Counted from the first letter of the stretch, positions 41,289 through 49,413 are shown. The stretch is 64,000 bases of DNA from Gammaproteobacteria bacterium (GCA_017577615.1 PKRE01000006.1:62001-126000); one strand, 5' to 3'. Made by a program: numbers and translations. The notes: generated from the sequence alone by a model not told the origin.

Positions 41289-44118
41289 AGTCTTCACCGA
41301 TTTCGGTGCGCGCATAGCGAGCGGGCACCAGTTGCGCGAGCGCATCGAAGCTGCGCTGCACCCATGCGTCGTAGACACCATCGCGTACGCGAGCTGCGTT
41401 CGCCTCGTGCAACTCGATGGCCTTCTCCTCGAAGGGGAATGCCTGCTCTTCCAGGAGCACTTCGTATTGCTCCAGCGCTTCTTCGTCCAATCCCTTCGGG
41501 CGCTCCGATTCGAGCAGGTCGGCGCCCATGGTGCGATAAAGCTCGGCCATGCCGTAGGTAGCGGCCGTTGTCACCTCCGCCACTCCGTAATCCAACGCCT
41601 GTCCGTAGATGGCCAAGACCTTTTCCATGGCCTCCCGCTTCGCTCTCAGCGAGCGGTCGAGCGGCGCGACCAACTTGATCGCGTTGAACACCGCCACGTG
41701 CGGCTCTGCGGTCTCTAGAGTCGCCTTTGCCGCGAGATATCTGCTGCGCTCCGTGCGCCCAGGGCCCGCCTCTCGATCCGCTTGAATGATCGCAGCAAGC
41801 CATCGCGCGCGCTCGCGCGAATCATTCCGTGCGCCGGCCATGTCGGCGAGCTTCTGCCTGGCTTCCATGGCGGCATCGAGCGGCATTGGGAACTGCTCGA
41901 CGTAGCTGGCGTACGTACGCGCGGCATTGCTGGGCGAACCTGACTGCTCGTACAGCTCTGCAGCTTGCCAAAGCGCCGCTCGACGAACGTCCTCCGGCTC
42001 ATCCGCGCGCGCGGCAATACGCTCGAGCTCCGTGGCTGCGGCCAGCGACTTACCTGTCTCCAGATAGGCGACGGCAAGTGAACGTGTGACTTCGGGCGCA
42101 AGCTCATGCTCTGGATACACGCGACGGAATGTCTCCAGAACCTCGGCAGCACGCTCCCATTGCTTGCTCTGCATCAAGAGACTGGCGGCATCGAATTCCG
42201 CGTTTGCACGCACCTTCGCATTCGGCGCCAACGCTCCAACACGCAGGAAATCCTCGACAGCACCCGCGACATCGCCCGCCACCTGCTTTTGCTCCGCCTG
42301 CTTGTAAATGGCAGCTGCGATCCTTTCCTCGATCGGTGCCCGATCAGGATCATTGACAGACAGATAGCCTTGCACACGCAGGTACGCCAGCTCCGCTTCT
42401 CGAAAGCGGCCCTTGTCGAACAACGAGTGTGCGAGGAGCGTGGCTGCCGTCCTTTGCAGCGTCGGCTCGGCCGGCGGATCACGCTCGAGAATCTGCTGAG
42501 AGACTTCGATGACCCGATCGAGCTCATTGAGAGCAAACAGCTGCTCGTCCGCCTTCGTCAGGACACGCGCCGACTCAGGATGCTCCGGGAAGCTCGTCGC
42601 GAACATCAGCGCGCTTTCGATGCTCTGCCGATGCCACAACGCTTGCGACTCACCTGAGATCGTCATCTCATGCTTTTCGTACGCCACGAGAGCAGCGTAG
42701 CCAGCTGCCGCGGACTTGGCATGCAACGGATAATCGTAGGCGACGCGTTCGTACTCGCGTGCCGCTTCAGCGTAGCGCCCGGACTCGAAGAGCACTTCCG
42801 CCAATAGATAACGCGTCGCGGCCGCCTCGGCGTCCTCAGGAAAGGAATCCAGCATGGCTCGATACCAACGTGCCGCAGCAGCGTAGTCCTCCGGCTGCTT
42901 TTGCTGCTGCGCGCGCGCGTGGTAGTACTCCGCCAAATCCTTCTGTGTGGCTTTCAGCTGAGCGGCGACCTCTGGCGCATCGGCCACGGAACGCTCTCGC
43001 CAAAAAGGCGCACCGAACGCATAGCGTTCCACAAAGGCTTGCTTACCCTCCAGCACCAACGACGCAAAGCCACCCTTTTGATATGCCTCGATAGTCCGCA
43101 TCTGCAGCGACGGCGCAAACCGATCGTCCGGGCGGCGCTTGGCGAACGCCTCGAACGCGAGCGCCGCGTCCTGATAGCGCTCCTGCTCGAGGTAGAGATC
43201 GCCCAGTGCTTCGTACAACCGATGCGCATACAGCGGATCGCCACGACGCTGCAACATGGCGTCCAGGGAATCCGGTCCGTCGAGATCGGAGAGCATGATG
43301 GCGATCGCACGAAGAGCGTCGTCGGTCAGCTCGCGTTCCGCGCGCGTCAGCGCGTCGCGCTCTCTTGCCTTGTCATCCTCCCCGAGGAGGATTCGATCCA
43401 GCAGCTTCAAGAACGACTCGACGCTCTCGTCGCTCTGACTCTGCTTGAACAAGGACCAGCCGTGCTTGTAGAGACCCTGCTCGTAGAAGCCCGAATCCGG
43501 CCCCGCCGCGATCACCGCAGCATAAGCTGTCTCCGCATCGCGATACCTGCCCTCGCTGAACAGGATCTCGCCGCGCCGGAACTGCGACTCCGTGAACCAC
43601 ACGCTTTGCGGGAATGCCGCGACGAGCCGATCGAGTGCCTGCAGTGCCTTTTCCGGACGCCCTCCGAGCTCATACGCGTGAGCGAGCTGATACAGAACGA
43701 CATCGTTCTTCTCGTAGTCGGGAAACGCCAGCAGCAAGCCCTCATAAAGGGCGATCGCTTCGTCTACGCCCAGCCCTTCGTGCGCTCCCTCGAGCGCGCG
43801 CAACTCTTCGTCGACTTCTAGGTTGAGGTCGCCGAGCCGACGCATGGCTTCGGCACGCATCCGCGGATGCGTCGACTGCAATTTCAGGAACTGCCGGTAT
43901 TGCTCGATCGCGTGCTCGGCCTTGATGTCAGCGGGCGGATCGGGGAGCACTTCGACCTCCCGATCCTCGAGATTCTTGATCGTACCGGTCCTTCCTTTCT
44001 CCGCAGCGACCGTGCAGGTGCTCGCAAGCGCCGTTGTAACGCACACGAACATTGCGATGAGCCGCGCCGCTCCAATACGGTAGCGCCCACGTGCAGCACG
44101 AGTCATGGCGAAGATCAT
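41269..44118 (-). CDS. Large secreted TPR-repeat protein (949 aa)
   Basis: The start ATG 44118 overlaps the preceding stop codon by 4 nt. A signal peptide (ARLIAMFVCVTTALASTCTVAA) is followed by an almost continuous array of TPR-like helical pairs, e.g. VLYQLAHAYELGGRPEKALQALDRLVAAFP, RRGEILFSEGRYRDAETAYAAVIAAGP, ALGDLYLEQERYQDAALAFEAFAKRRP and YLLAEVLFESGRYAEAAREYERVAYDYP. It should be periplasmic. Size and position fit the TPR scaffolds (GltD/GltE-like) of PMF-driven envelope machines, but I cannot claim orthology. Confidence 0.85.
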   Translation of the reverse strand: MIFAMTRAARGRYRIGAARLIAMFVCVTTALASTCTVAAEKGRTGTIKNLEDREVEVLPDPPADIKAEHAIEQYRQFLKLQSTHPRMRAEAMRRLGDLNLEVDEELRALEGAHEGLGVDEAIALYEGLLLAFPDYEKNDVVLYQLAHAYELGGRPEKALQALDRLVAAFPQSVWFTESQFRRGEILFSEGRYRDAETAYAAVIAAGPDSGFYEQGLYKHGWSLFKQSQSDESVESFLKLLDRILLGEDDKARERDALTRAERELTDDALRAIAIMLSDLDGPDSLDAMLQRRGDPLYAHRLYEALGDLYLEQERYQDAALAFEAFAKRRPDDRFAPSLQMRTIEAYQKGGFASLVLEGKQAFVERYAFGAPFWRERSVADAPEVAAQLKATQKDLAEYYHARAQQQKQPEDYAAAARWYRAMLDSFPEDAEAAATRYLLAEVLFESGRYAEAAREYERVAYDYPLHAKSAAAGYAALVAYEKHEMTISGESQALWHRQSIESALMFATSFPEHPESARVLTKADEQLFALNELDRVIEVSQQILERDPPAEPTLQRTAATLLAHSLFDKGRFREAELAYLRVQGYLSVNDPDRAPIEERIAAAIYKQAEQKQVAGDVAGAVEDFLRVGALAPNAKVRANAEFDAASLLMQSKQWERAAEVLETFRRVYPEHELAPEVTRSLAVAYLETGKSLAAATELERIAARADEPEDVRRAALWQAAELYEQSGSPSNAARTYASYVEQFPMPLDAAMEARQKLADMAGARNDSRERARWLAAIIQADREAGPGRTERSRYLAAKATLETAEPHVAVFNAIKLVAPLDRSLRAKREAMEKVLAIYGQALDYGVAEVTTAATYGMAELYRTMGADLLESERPKGLDEEALEQYEVLLEEQAFPFEEKAIELHEANAARVRDGVYDAWVQRSFDALAQLVPARYARTEIGEDYVRALE

Positions 44119-46022
44119 TCGCCACCTCCGACGGAACCACTCGCAGCACGGTCATAAATCGCTGCGAGGGCGAAACGCGCCTGCAAGGCGTACGCAGCAA
44201 GACGCTCCTTCTGTGCCTCGAGCTCGCGCACGGCAATCGAGGCGAGATATCGACTCTGCGCCTCGGCCGTGGTAGCGAGCCGTGCCATCAACTCCTCGAT
44301 CCGCGGGCGCAAGCTGGCGACACGTCCCGCGAACGCCTCCGTTCGTGCTGGATACTCCTCGCGCGCGCGCTCGACGAGCACCCATCTGCGGCGCGCCTCA
44401 CGATAAGCGATCTCGAGATCGCGTAGCTCTTTGCGCGCGCGCCACAAGCGTGCCTTGTAGTTGGCGTTGAGATGCCACAGCAACGTACCTTTCAGAAGTC
44501 GGGTCTTCTCGACCATCTCCTGAATCATTGGATCGCTGTGGTCGGCTCTCGCCAGGACGCTCTCGATACGCTCGATCCGGCGCCATTGCTCGAGCTCCTT
44601 CTGAGTCGCGAGCCCCACGATGTCACCATCCCGCTCGATCGCATCGATACGTAGCGCCAGCTCGTTCTTGCGTGCTTCGAGCGCGTCGAGATCGACTCCG
44701 TCGAGTGTCGACTCGAGCATCGGTAATCGCTGCAAGAACGCCAGTCGACGCGCACCCACCATGTTCTCGAACGCCTCGATGCTCAGCGCCCAGCTCGCGA
44801 GATTGCGTTGCATGATGCGCAGGTCACGGTAGTTCTTGAGTCCCTCCTGGAACTCGTGGGTCGCAAGCAAGTGATAGAGGTAGCGGCTCTCCGGGGCATC
44901 GGGCAGTGTCTTCAGCTGCCAATACCAGCCCGCACGGCCATCCACATCATGCTGCTCGATGGCCTCGAGCAGTCGTCCCTGGCGGATCGCTTCGATCGCT
45001 CGATCGATTCGCTCTTCTTCCGCGGCGAAAGCATCCAATGCAAGCGCATATTGCTCGGCGGCCTGTCGCTCGGCGCCCAGCTGTGCATAGGCGTATGGGA
45101 CCGCCAGATACGACTCTTGAACAGCTGCGTCCAAGAGATTGCGGTCACGCAGCTCCAGCCACGGCACGAGCGCCTTCCTGAAACGCTGCTCTGCAGAGTC
45201 AGCCCATCCGACTCCGAGGAGCGCCTTGTTCGATTGCGGACCGTGAAGCCTGACCCGCTGCAACACTGACTTGGCATCGTTGGCGCGAGCGGCTTTCAGC
45301 CACGCATAACCCAGCGCGACATTGGCTTTGTCGCGCAGCGCGGCCAGCTCCGCCGACGAGGCTGGAATCTGCCCGACTGCATTGAGCAGCCGCGACGCTT
45401 CGTCGATCCGGCCCTGTCGAGCAAGCGCGACACCGATGTTGAAGCGCGCGTAGGCGGACCACTCGTCCACGCCATCGCCGGCTGGCTGCCAACGTTCCAG
45501 CACGCGCACCGCCTCGTCGTAACGATTCAGATACATGAACACCTGCGCCTCGAGCAGGTGACGTTCCGGCTCCAGATCCCCGGGCAGTGCCCCGTGAATG
45601 GCGGCGAGCGCGTTCGCGGCTTGCTCGAAATAGTCGCGCTGATACCAGACCTTCGCGAGATAGAACCAGGCGCGATTGCGCACATCGAGCGGCACGTTGT
45701 CGTTGAGCAGCGCCTTGAAGATGCGACCCGCTTCTTCGTGCTGCCCAAGCGAGAGGTAGAGCCCGCCTTTGAGCAGCTCCGCTTCCGACGTGTGGTGCCT
45801 CAAGCGGTCGAGCTCCTGCGCCGCAGCCAACCTCGTCAGGGCAGACAGGTAGTCACCTTGATAGAAGTAGAACAGCACGTCTCCCCAATGCAGGTCCTTG
45901 ACCGTTTGCGGAGTACCCAGCAAGGGTCGATCGTCTTGCGACTGTTCGCGCGCGTCGGCACGTGTCGCAGCAAGAGCGCTCGACACCACGAGAGCAATGA
46001 CAGCGAACTTGGAGAGAGTCAT
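44115..46022 (-). CDS. Secreted TPR/coiled-coil protein (635 aa)
   Basis: Starts at ATG 46022 with a signal peptide (MTLSKFAVIALVVSSALAATRADA). The N-terminal half contains TPR-like helices beginning HWGDVLFYFYQGDYLSALTRLAAAQEL and KGGLYLSLGQHEEAGRIFKALL. The C-terminal half is strongly alpha-helical and charged (LDALEARKNELALRIDAIERD..., WRARKELRDLEIAYREARRRWVLVERAREEYP, IAVRELEAQKERLAAYALQARFALAAIYDRA), suggesting a coiled coil near residues 440-620. No named family is recognised. The next gene starts within its stop codon, implying coupling. Confidence 0.82.
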   Translation of the reverse strand: MTLSKFAVIALVVSSALAATRADAREQSQDDRPLLGTPQTVKDLHWGDVLFYFYQGDYLSALTRLAAAQELDRLRHHTSEAELLKGGLYLSLGQHEEAGRIFKALLNDNVPLDVRNRAWFYLAKVWYQRDYFEQAANALAAIHGALPGDLEPERHLLEAQVFMYLNRYDEAVRVLERWQPAGDGVDEWSAYARFNIGVALARQGRIDEASRLLNAVGQIPASSAELAALRDKANVALGYAWLKAARANDAKSVLQRVRLHGPQSNKALLGVGWADSAEQRFRKALVPWLELRDRNLLDAAVQESYLAVPYAYAQLGAERQAAEQYALALDAFAAEEERIDRAIEAIRQGRLLEAIEQHDVDGRAGWYWQLKTLPDAPESRYLYHLLATHEFQEGLKNYRDLRIMQRNLASWALSIEAFENMVGARRLAFLQRLPMLESTLDGVDLDALEARKNELALRIDAIERDGDIVGLATQKELEQWRRIERIESVLARADHSDPMIQEMVEKTRLLKGTLLWHLNANYKARLWRARKELRDLEIAYREARRRWVLVERAREEYPARTEAFAGRVASLRPRIEELMARLATTAEAQSRYLASIAVRELEAQKERLAAYALQARFALAAIYDRAASGSVGGGE

Positions 46023-46070
46023 TGTCAGTGCTCGAGCAAAGTGACCCCACGCACCGCCCACGTGCGCCCC

Positions 46071-46598
46071 TTACTCCCATTGTTTGACGATGAACTCGGG
46101 CTGCCCTTTCGTCGCCCGATCACTGATCTTGAGCTCGATGTACTTCGCGCCCACCCCTTTCTCGAGTGTTGCCGTGGCGCCGCGTCGATAGTCGCGCGCG
46201 TTGGGCCCTTTGCCGGTGAACAGCGCGATCAGCTCGTGCGTGCCGGCCTTGAGGTTACCGACATACACACGATGCACGCCGCCCTTGAAGAGGGCTTCGG
46301 CCTCACGCTCTGTATAGAGGTAGTTAGCAACTTCTTTGTTGTCGATCTTGATCGTCACTGAGTCGAGCGCAAAGAACTCACCAACATCCATCGAGACGAA
46401 TACGGCCACCTGCGTATTGGCCGGAAACAACAATTCCTCTTCGAGCACGAAGAGCTCACGATTGAGGTCGAGAACTTCCTTCTTGAGCGCTTGGACCTCC
46501 TGATCCAGGCTCATGAAGTCCTCCATCGTGCTCGTCCCTTGCGCGAGCGCGGGCACAGTGAGCAAACAAGCAAGAAGAGCGATCAGCTTGCGCAACAT
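46071..46598 (-). CDS. Secreted coiled-coil hypothetical protein
   Basis: 175 residues: signal peptide (MLRKLIALLACLLTVPALAQ), a heptad-patterned helix (MSLDQEVQALKKEVLDLNRELFVLEEELLF, residues about 29-58), then a beta-rich domain (VAVFVSMDVGEFFALDSVTIKIDNKEVANYLYTEREAEALFKGGVHRVYVGNLKAGTHELIALFTGKG). The latter resembles an Ig-like or PEGA-like beta sandwich. The function is unknown; it probably trimerises or binds the TPR proteins of the operon. 48 bp upstream of the 635-aa gene. Confidence 0.82.
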   Translation of the reverse strand: MLRKLIALLACLLTVPALAQGTSTMEDFMSLDQEVQALKKEVLDLNRELFVLEEELLFPANTQVAVFVSMDVGEFFALDSVTIKIDNKEVANYLYTEREAEALFKGGVHRVYVGNLKAGTHELIALFTGKGPNARDYRRGATATLEKGVGAKYIELKISDRATKGQPEFIVKQWE

Positions 46599-46644
46599 GG
46601 CGATACTCGGTCGTAAGCTTTCTGGGGCATCGAAGCAGGCACGA

Positions 46645-47172
46645 CTATTCGTTCAATAGCTCGCGCAGCGCTTCGGTGTAGCGCTCCTGATAGCCGGGCT
46701 TGAAACCCTCGGAAACATAGCGAACCGCACCCGCGCGATCGATGAGCACCGTGGACGGCATCGTATCGATCTCATAGGCACGCGCGACATCCTTGCGTAC
46801 GTCCAGCAGGACTGGATAAGAGAGCCTCAGGGCCCGTGCCATCTCGGCCGCACGATCGGTGTCTTCGTCGATGTTGATGCTGAGCAACACGAGCCCGGCG
46901 CGGCGATACCTGGCGTAGATCTCGTCCAACAACAGCATCTCCTGCCGACACGGGCCGCACCATGTTGCCCAGAAATTGAGAATGACCACCTCACCGAATT
47001 GCTCGGAAAGTCTGATGTTCTCTCGATCGAGCGAGCGCAGCACAAAATCCGGAGCCGGCTTGCCGATGAGGTCAGAAGGCGCCGACAGCGCAAGCGGCAT
47101 TGCGAAGAGGTACGAGAACAGAAGGCATGCGTGCAGCAGTCCTCTCGCCTTGAGATATAACGATCGCGGCAT
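46645..47172 (-). CDS. TlpA/ResA-like thioredoxin-fold protein
   Basis: 175 residues: N-terminal hydrophobic signal/anchor (LLHACLLFSYLFAMPLALSA), then a TlpA-type thioredoxin domain with PAPDFVLRSLDRENIRLSEQFGEVVILNFWATWCGPCRQEMLLLDEI. The WCGPC redox motif and the cis-Pro (DTMPSTVLIDRAG) are present. It is a periplasmic thiol reductant, first gene of the operon and 46 bp ahead of the coiled-coil gene. It may keep operon partners reduced, although few cysteines are visible in them. Confidence 0.92.
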   Translation of the reverse strand: MPRSLYLKARGLLHACLLFSYLFAMPLALSAPSDLIGKPAPDFVLRSLDRENIRLSEQFGEVVILNFWATWCGPCRQEMLLLDEIYARYRRAGLVLLSINIDEDTDRAAEMARALRLSYPVLLDVRKDVARAYEIDTMPSTVLIDRAGAVRYVSEGFKPGYQERYTEALRELLNE

Positions 47173-47319
47173 TGACTTCGTGGCTGCAGAAAGAGCGGGT
47201 GTGCCCGCGTTGCGCCACGGGACACTGTAGGACTGTCGTGGAAGCGCGCAGACTGCGAGACGTCGCCTGCGGTTGGCACCCCCGCTTCCGGAAAGTCCTG
47301 CAGACCGGTGGCTTGCGTT

Positions 47320-47335
47320 CTCACTCTTCAGTGAG
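47320..47335 (+). terminator. Small hairpin in the intergenic gap
   Basis: CTCACT (47320-47325), loop CTTC, AGTGAG (47330-47335), then TTTGCCCTTG. A short stem with a weak T-rich tail in the 355-bp gap between the TlpA-like gene and the small secreted protein gene, both on the minus strand. It could end plus-strand transcripts or be part of the TlpA promoter region; no gene in this gap is supported. Confidence 0.25.
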
Positions 47336-47478
47336 TTTGCCCTTGCTTGGCTATCGCCCCTGCGCGAAGACCAAGACCACAGGTAGCGTGCTATACGCCG
47401 CGAAGCTATGTCAACGAAGCGAGTGTGACGCCGCCGACGCTAGTTGGCGATAAGATTGTGAACTGCAGCACAGTTCGA

Positions 47479-47506
47479 CGCGCTGTCTGCAACTGCAGAC
47501 AGCGCG
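47479..47506 (-). terminator. Perfect 13-bp inverted repeat downstream of the 75-aa gene
   Basis: CGCGCTGTCTGCA (47479-47491), AC loop, TGCAGACAGCGCG (47494-47506) form a perfect 13-bp stem 21 bp after the stop codon of the small secreted protein gene. The adjacent AACTG/CAGTT repeat (47461-47475) can form a second hairpin. There is no clear T-tract, so this may be a 3'-end stabiliser, a weak terminator, or a palindromic protein-binding site. Confidence 0.45.
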
Positions 47507-47527
47507 CCGACGCTGTACGGGCGAAAA

Positions 47528-47755
47528 CTAGAGCGGCACCAGGGGACTGACGTAATCCGACGCGCGGGCAGTCGCCTTCCAAGCCGCAATCATTGCCGGA
47601 GTCGGCTCATCGGTCGAAGACATCGGGCTTTCGACAGAAGAGGCGCCGGCGCGCGCTGCAGGCGCCTCGTCAGCGATGAGGGCTGCACCGGTAGCAACCA
47701 CGCCCAGTACCAGAGCCAGACTGACGCTAAGTTTGATCACGCTGAGTTGCTTCAT
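47528..47755 (-). CDS. Small secreted hypothetical protein, downstream partner of the repeat protein
   Basis: 75 residues from ATG 47755. A signal peptide (MKQLSVIKLSVSLALVLGVVATGAALIA) precedes a short mature part rich in Ala, Ser and Pro (DEAPAARAGASSVESPMSSTDEPTPAMIAAWKATARASDYVSPLVPL). I recognise no family. It begins 49 bp after the stop codon of the 14-residue-repeat protein on the same strand and is probably co-transcribed with it. The frame extends upstream through the repeat gene's 3' end without a signal sequence, so 47755 is preferred. Confidence 0.6.
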   Translation of the reverse strand: MKQLSVIKLSVSLALVLGVVATGAALIADEAPAARAGASSVESPMSSTDEPTPAMIAAWKATARASDYVSPLVPL

Positions 47756-47804
47756 TGTCTCATCGTCCTCTCGCGAATCTTTATCGCTCGGGAGACTAAG
47801 TCGC

Positions 47805-48500
47805 TCACACCTGCCGCAGGTGGGATTGCTCGTCATATACAACTGCAACCTGCGCCAACGGACGCATCGGCGGGTTGTTCTCGGCGGCAAACTGCGCTAA
47901 CGGACGCATCGGCGGATTGTTCTCAGCCGCAAACTGTGCCAACGGACGCATCGGCGGATTGTTCTCGGCCGCAAACTGTGCCAGCGGACACATCGGCGGA
48001 TTGTTCTCGGCCGCAAACTGTGCCAGCGGGCGCATCGGCGGGTTGTTCTCGGCTGCAAACTGCGCCAACGGACGCATCGGCGGGTTGTTCTCGGCGGCGA
48101 ACTGCGCCAGCGGACGCATCGGTGGGTTGTTCTCGGCCGCGAACTGCGCCAGCGGACGCATCGGCGGGTTGTTCTCGGCCGCGAACTGCGCCAGCGGACG
48201 CATCGGTGGGTTGTTCTCGGCTGCAAACTGCGCCAACGGACGCATCGGCGGGTTGTTCTCGGCCGCGAACTGCGCCAGCGGACGCATCGGTGGGTTGTTC
48301 TCGGCCGCGAACTGCGCCAGCGGACGCATCGGCGGGTTGTTCTCGGCCGCGAACTGCGCCAGCGGACGCATCGGTGGATTATTCTCAGCCGCAAATGAGA
48401 GCGAATCCGTGGCGATGGACGCCCGGCTCGCATCGATCGCTTCTGAGAAGGGCATGGCCGCCAGAGCAAGAGCTACGGAAGAAACAAGAAGCTTGGACAT
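47805..48500 (-). CDS. Secreted protein made of thirteen 14-residue tandem repeats
   Basis: 231 residues from ATG 48500, preceded by GGAGG with 8-nt spacing. A signal peptide (MSKLLVSSVALALAAMPFSEA) is followed by a short linker (IDASRASIATDSLS), then 13 uninterrupted copies of FAAENNPPMRPLAQ, and a 14-residue tail (VAVVYDEQSHLRQV). The only residue change is Arg to Cys in the tenth copy, the sole cysteine of the mature protein. Third-base differences among copies are silent in this frame, which supports real translation. No family is recognised. It is followed by a small secreted protein gene and is divergent from the ECF sigma/kinase pair; a CRP-type site lies upstream. Confidence 0.85.
   Translation of the reverse strand: MSKLLVSSVALALAAMPFSEAIDASRASIATDSLSFAAENNPPMRPLAQFAAENNPPMRPLAQFAAENNPPMRPLAQFAAENNPPMRPLAQFAAENNPPMRPLAQFAAENNPPMRPLAQFAAENNPPMRPLAQFAAENNPPMRPLAQFAAENNPPMRPLAQFAAENNPPMCPLAQFAAENNPPMRPLAQFAAENNPPMRPLAQFAAENNPPMRPLAQVAVVYDEQSHLRQV
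47850..48395 (-). repeat. 13 x 42-bp tandem repeat within the coding sequence
   Basis: A 546-bp array of 13 contiguous 42-bp units with no spacers. Units differ by substitutions such as CTG/TTG (Leu), GCC/GCT and GCG/GCA (Ala), CCG/CCA (Pro), AAC/AAT (Asn), TTC/TTT (Phe), all synonymous on the minus strand, and by one CGT to TGT change. The unit is a multiple of three, so all frames remain open across it and copy-number changes would preserve the reading frame. Confidence 0.97.
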
Positions 48501-48565
48501 GTGAACTACCTCCAGAAAAAGTCGCGAAAGTGAGAACTGGCTCACTCTCATAAGCGACGTTGCCT

Positions 48566-48581
48566 TGTGACTCCCGTCACA
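48566..48581. promoter_or_regulatory. Perfect CRP/Clp-type binding site
   Basis: TGTGACTCCCGTCACA matches TGTGA-N6-TCACA at all ten specified bases. It sits in the 287-bp divergent region, 66 bp upstream of the repeat-protein start codon and 207 bp upstream of the sigma-factor start. The distance suits class I activation of the repeat-protein gene. The regulator would be CRP or, in Xanthomonas relatives, the c-di-GMP-responsive Clp; neither is encoded in this window. The remainder of 48501-48787 shows no other gene. Confidence 0.6.
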
Positions 48582-48787
48582 GAGCGGCTGGACAATCCGG
48601 CGATTTCGATAACAATCAGTGCCTTACTGATGCCCGTTGCAGGGGAGGGAGCGGGTAGAGAACTCAGGAAGTGCCGTAGGCAGGCTCAGGTCTGCCGGGT
48701 AGGCCGCAGATCTGCGTAACGGAATAATGGCGGTGCCCGTGAACCGGGCTTAATCTGGCCGCCCCGATCGAACAAGGAGAGACAGCT

Positions 48788-49411
48788 CTGAGCAACACGA
48801 TCGCAAGTGCCATTCCGCACCCGGACCGTCAGGCGGTGACTCGTTTGCTATCCGCTTGGAAATCCGGCGATTCGCGCGCGTTGGAGCGGCTCACTCCATT
48901 GATATATGAGGAGCTGCGAAACCGGGCCCGGAAGTACATGCGCCAAGAACGACCTGGGCATACCTTGCAGGCGACTGCGGTCGTGCACGAGGCGTTCGTG
49001 CGGCTTGTCGAGATGGACATCCCCTGGCAAGACCGCGCGCATTTCTTTGCGGTCGCCGCGCGTCAGATGCGGCGTATCCTCGTCGACCATGCGAAGAGCC
49101 GCTTCCGCGAAAAGCGTGGCGGAACCACCACAACCAGCTCCATAGAGGATCTGGACGGTCTGGAGATCGGACCGCCGACGGCCGGCGACATAGACATCAT
49201 CGAGATCGACGAAGCCTTGCAACGGCTCGCAGAAAGTAACGCCCGGTTGGCGCAGCTCGTCGAGCTTCATTATTTCGGCGGGCTGACCTATCAAGAGCTA
49301 TCGGAGACACTCAAGATCTCGGAAGCCACTGTGGACCGCGAGCTTCGGCTCGCCAAGGCATGGATCCTGAGTCAAATTCGTCCGCACCGACGTTCGGATA
49401 GCAATCCTTGA
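48788..49411 (+). CDS. ECF-subfamily RNA polymerase sigma factor (TIGR02999 type)
   Basis: Directs RNA polymerase to alternative promoters. Region 2: VTRLLSAWKSGDSRALERLTPLIYEELRNRARKYMRQERPGHTLQATAVVHEAFVRLVEMD. Region 4: LAQLVELHYFGGLTYQELSETLKISEATVDRELRLAKAWILSQI. This is the TIGR02999 branch, commonly paired with Ser/Thr kinases rather than anti-sigma factors. GTG 48836 would place the start inside region 2 without a ribosome-binding site. AAGGAGA (48774-48780) lies 7 nt before an in-frame CTG at 48788, giving the expected N-terminal extension (207 aa), so a rare CTG start is proposed. Its 3' end is followed at once by the kinase gene. Confidence 0.88.
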   Translation: MSNTIASAIPHPDRQAVTRLLSAWKSGDSRALERLTPLIYEELRNRARKYMRQERPGHTLQATAVVHEAFVRLVEMDIPWQDRAHFFAVAARQMRRILVDHAKSRFREKRGGTTTTSSIEDLDGLEIGPPTAGDIDIIEIDEALQRLAESNARLAQLVELHYFGGLTYQELSETLKISEATVDRELRLAKAWILSQIRPHRRSDSNP

Positions 49412-49413
49412 CT

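Noticed and set aside
47850..48395. CRISPR-like direct repeats
   Set aside because: The 42-bp units are contiguous with no spacers, and they encode a peptide repeat.
47747..48553. Long plus-strand open frames across the 42-bp repeats (e.g. repeated FSAANCASGRIGGL or Cys-Ser-Arg-rich product)
   Set aside because: Unit length is a multiple of three, so all frames stay open. The variable bases are silent only in the minus-strand frame, which also has a signal peptide and ribosome-binding site.
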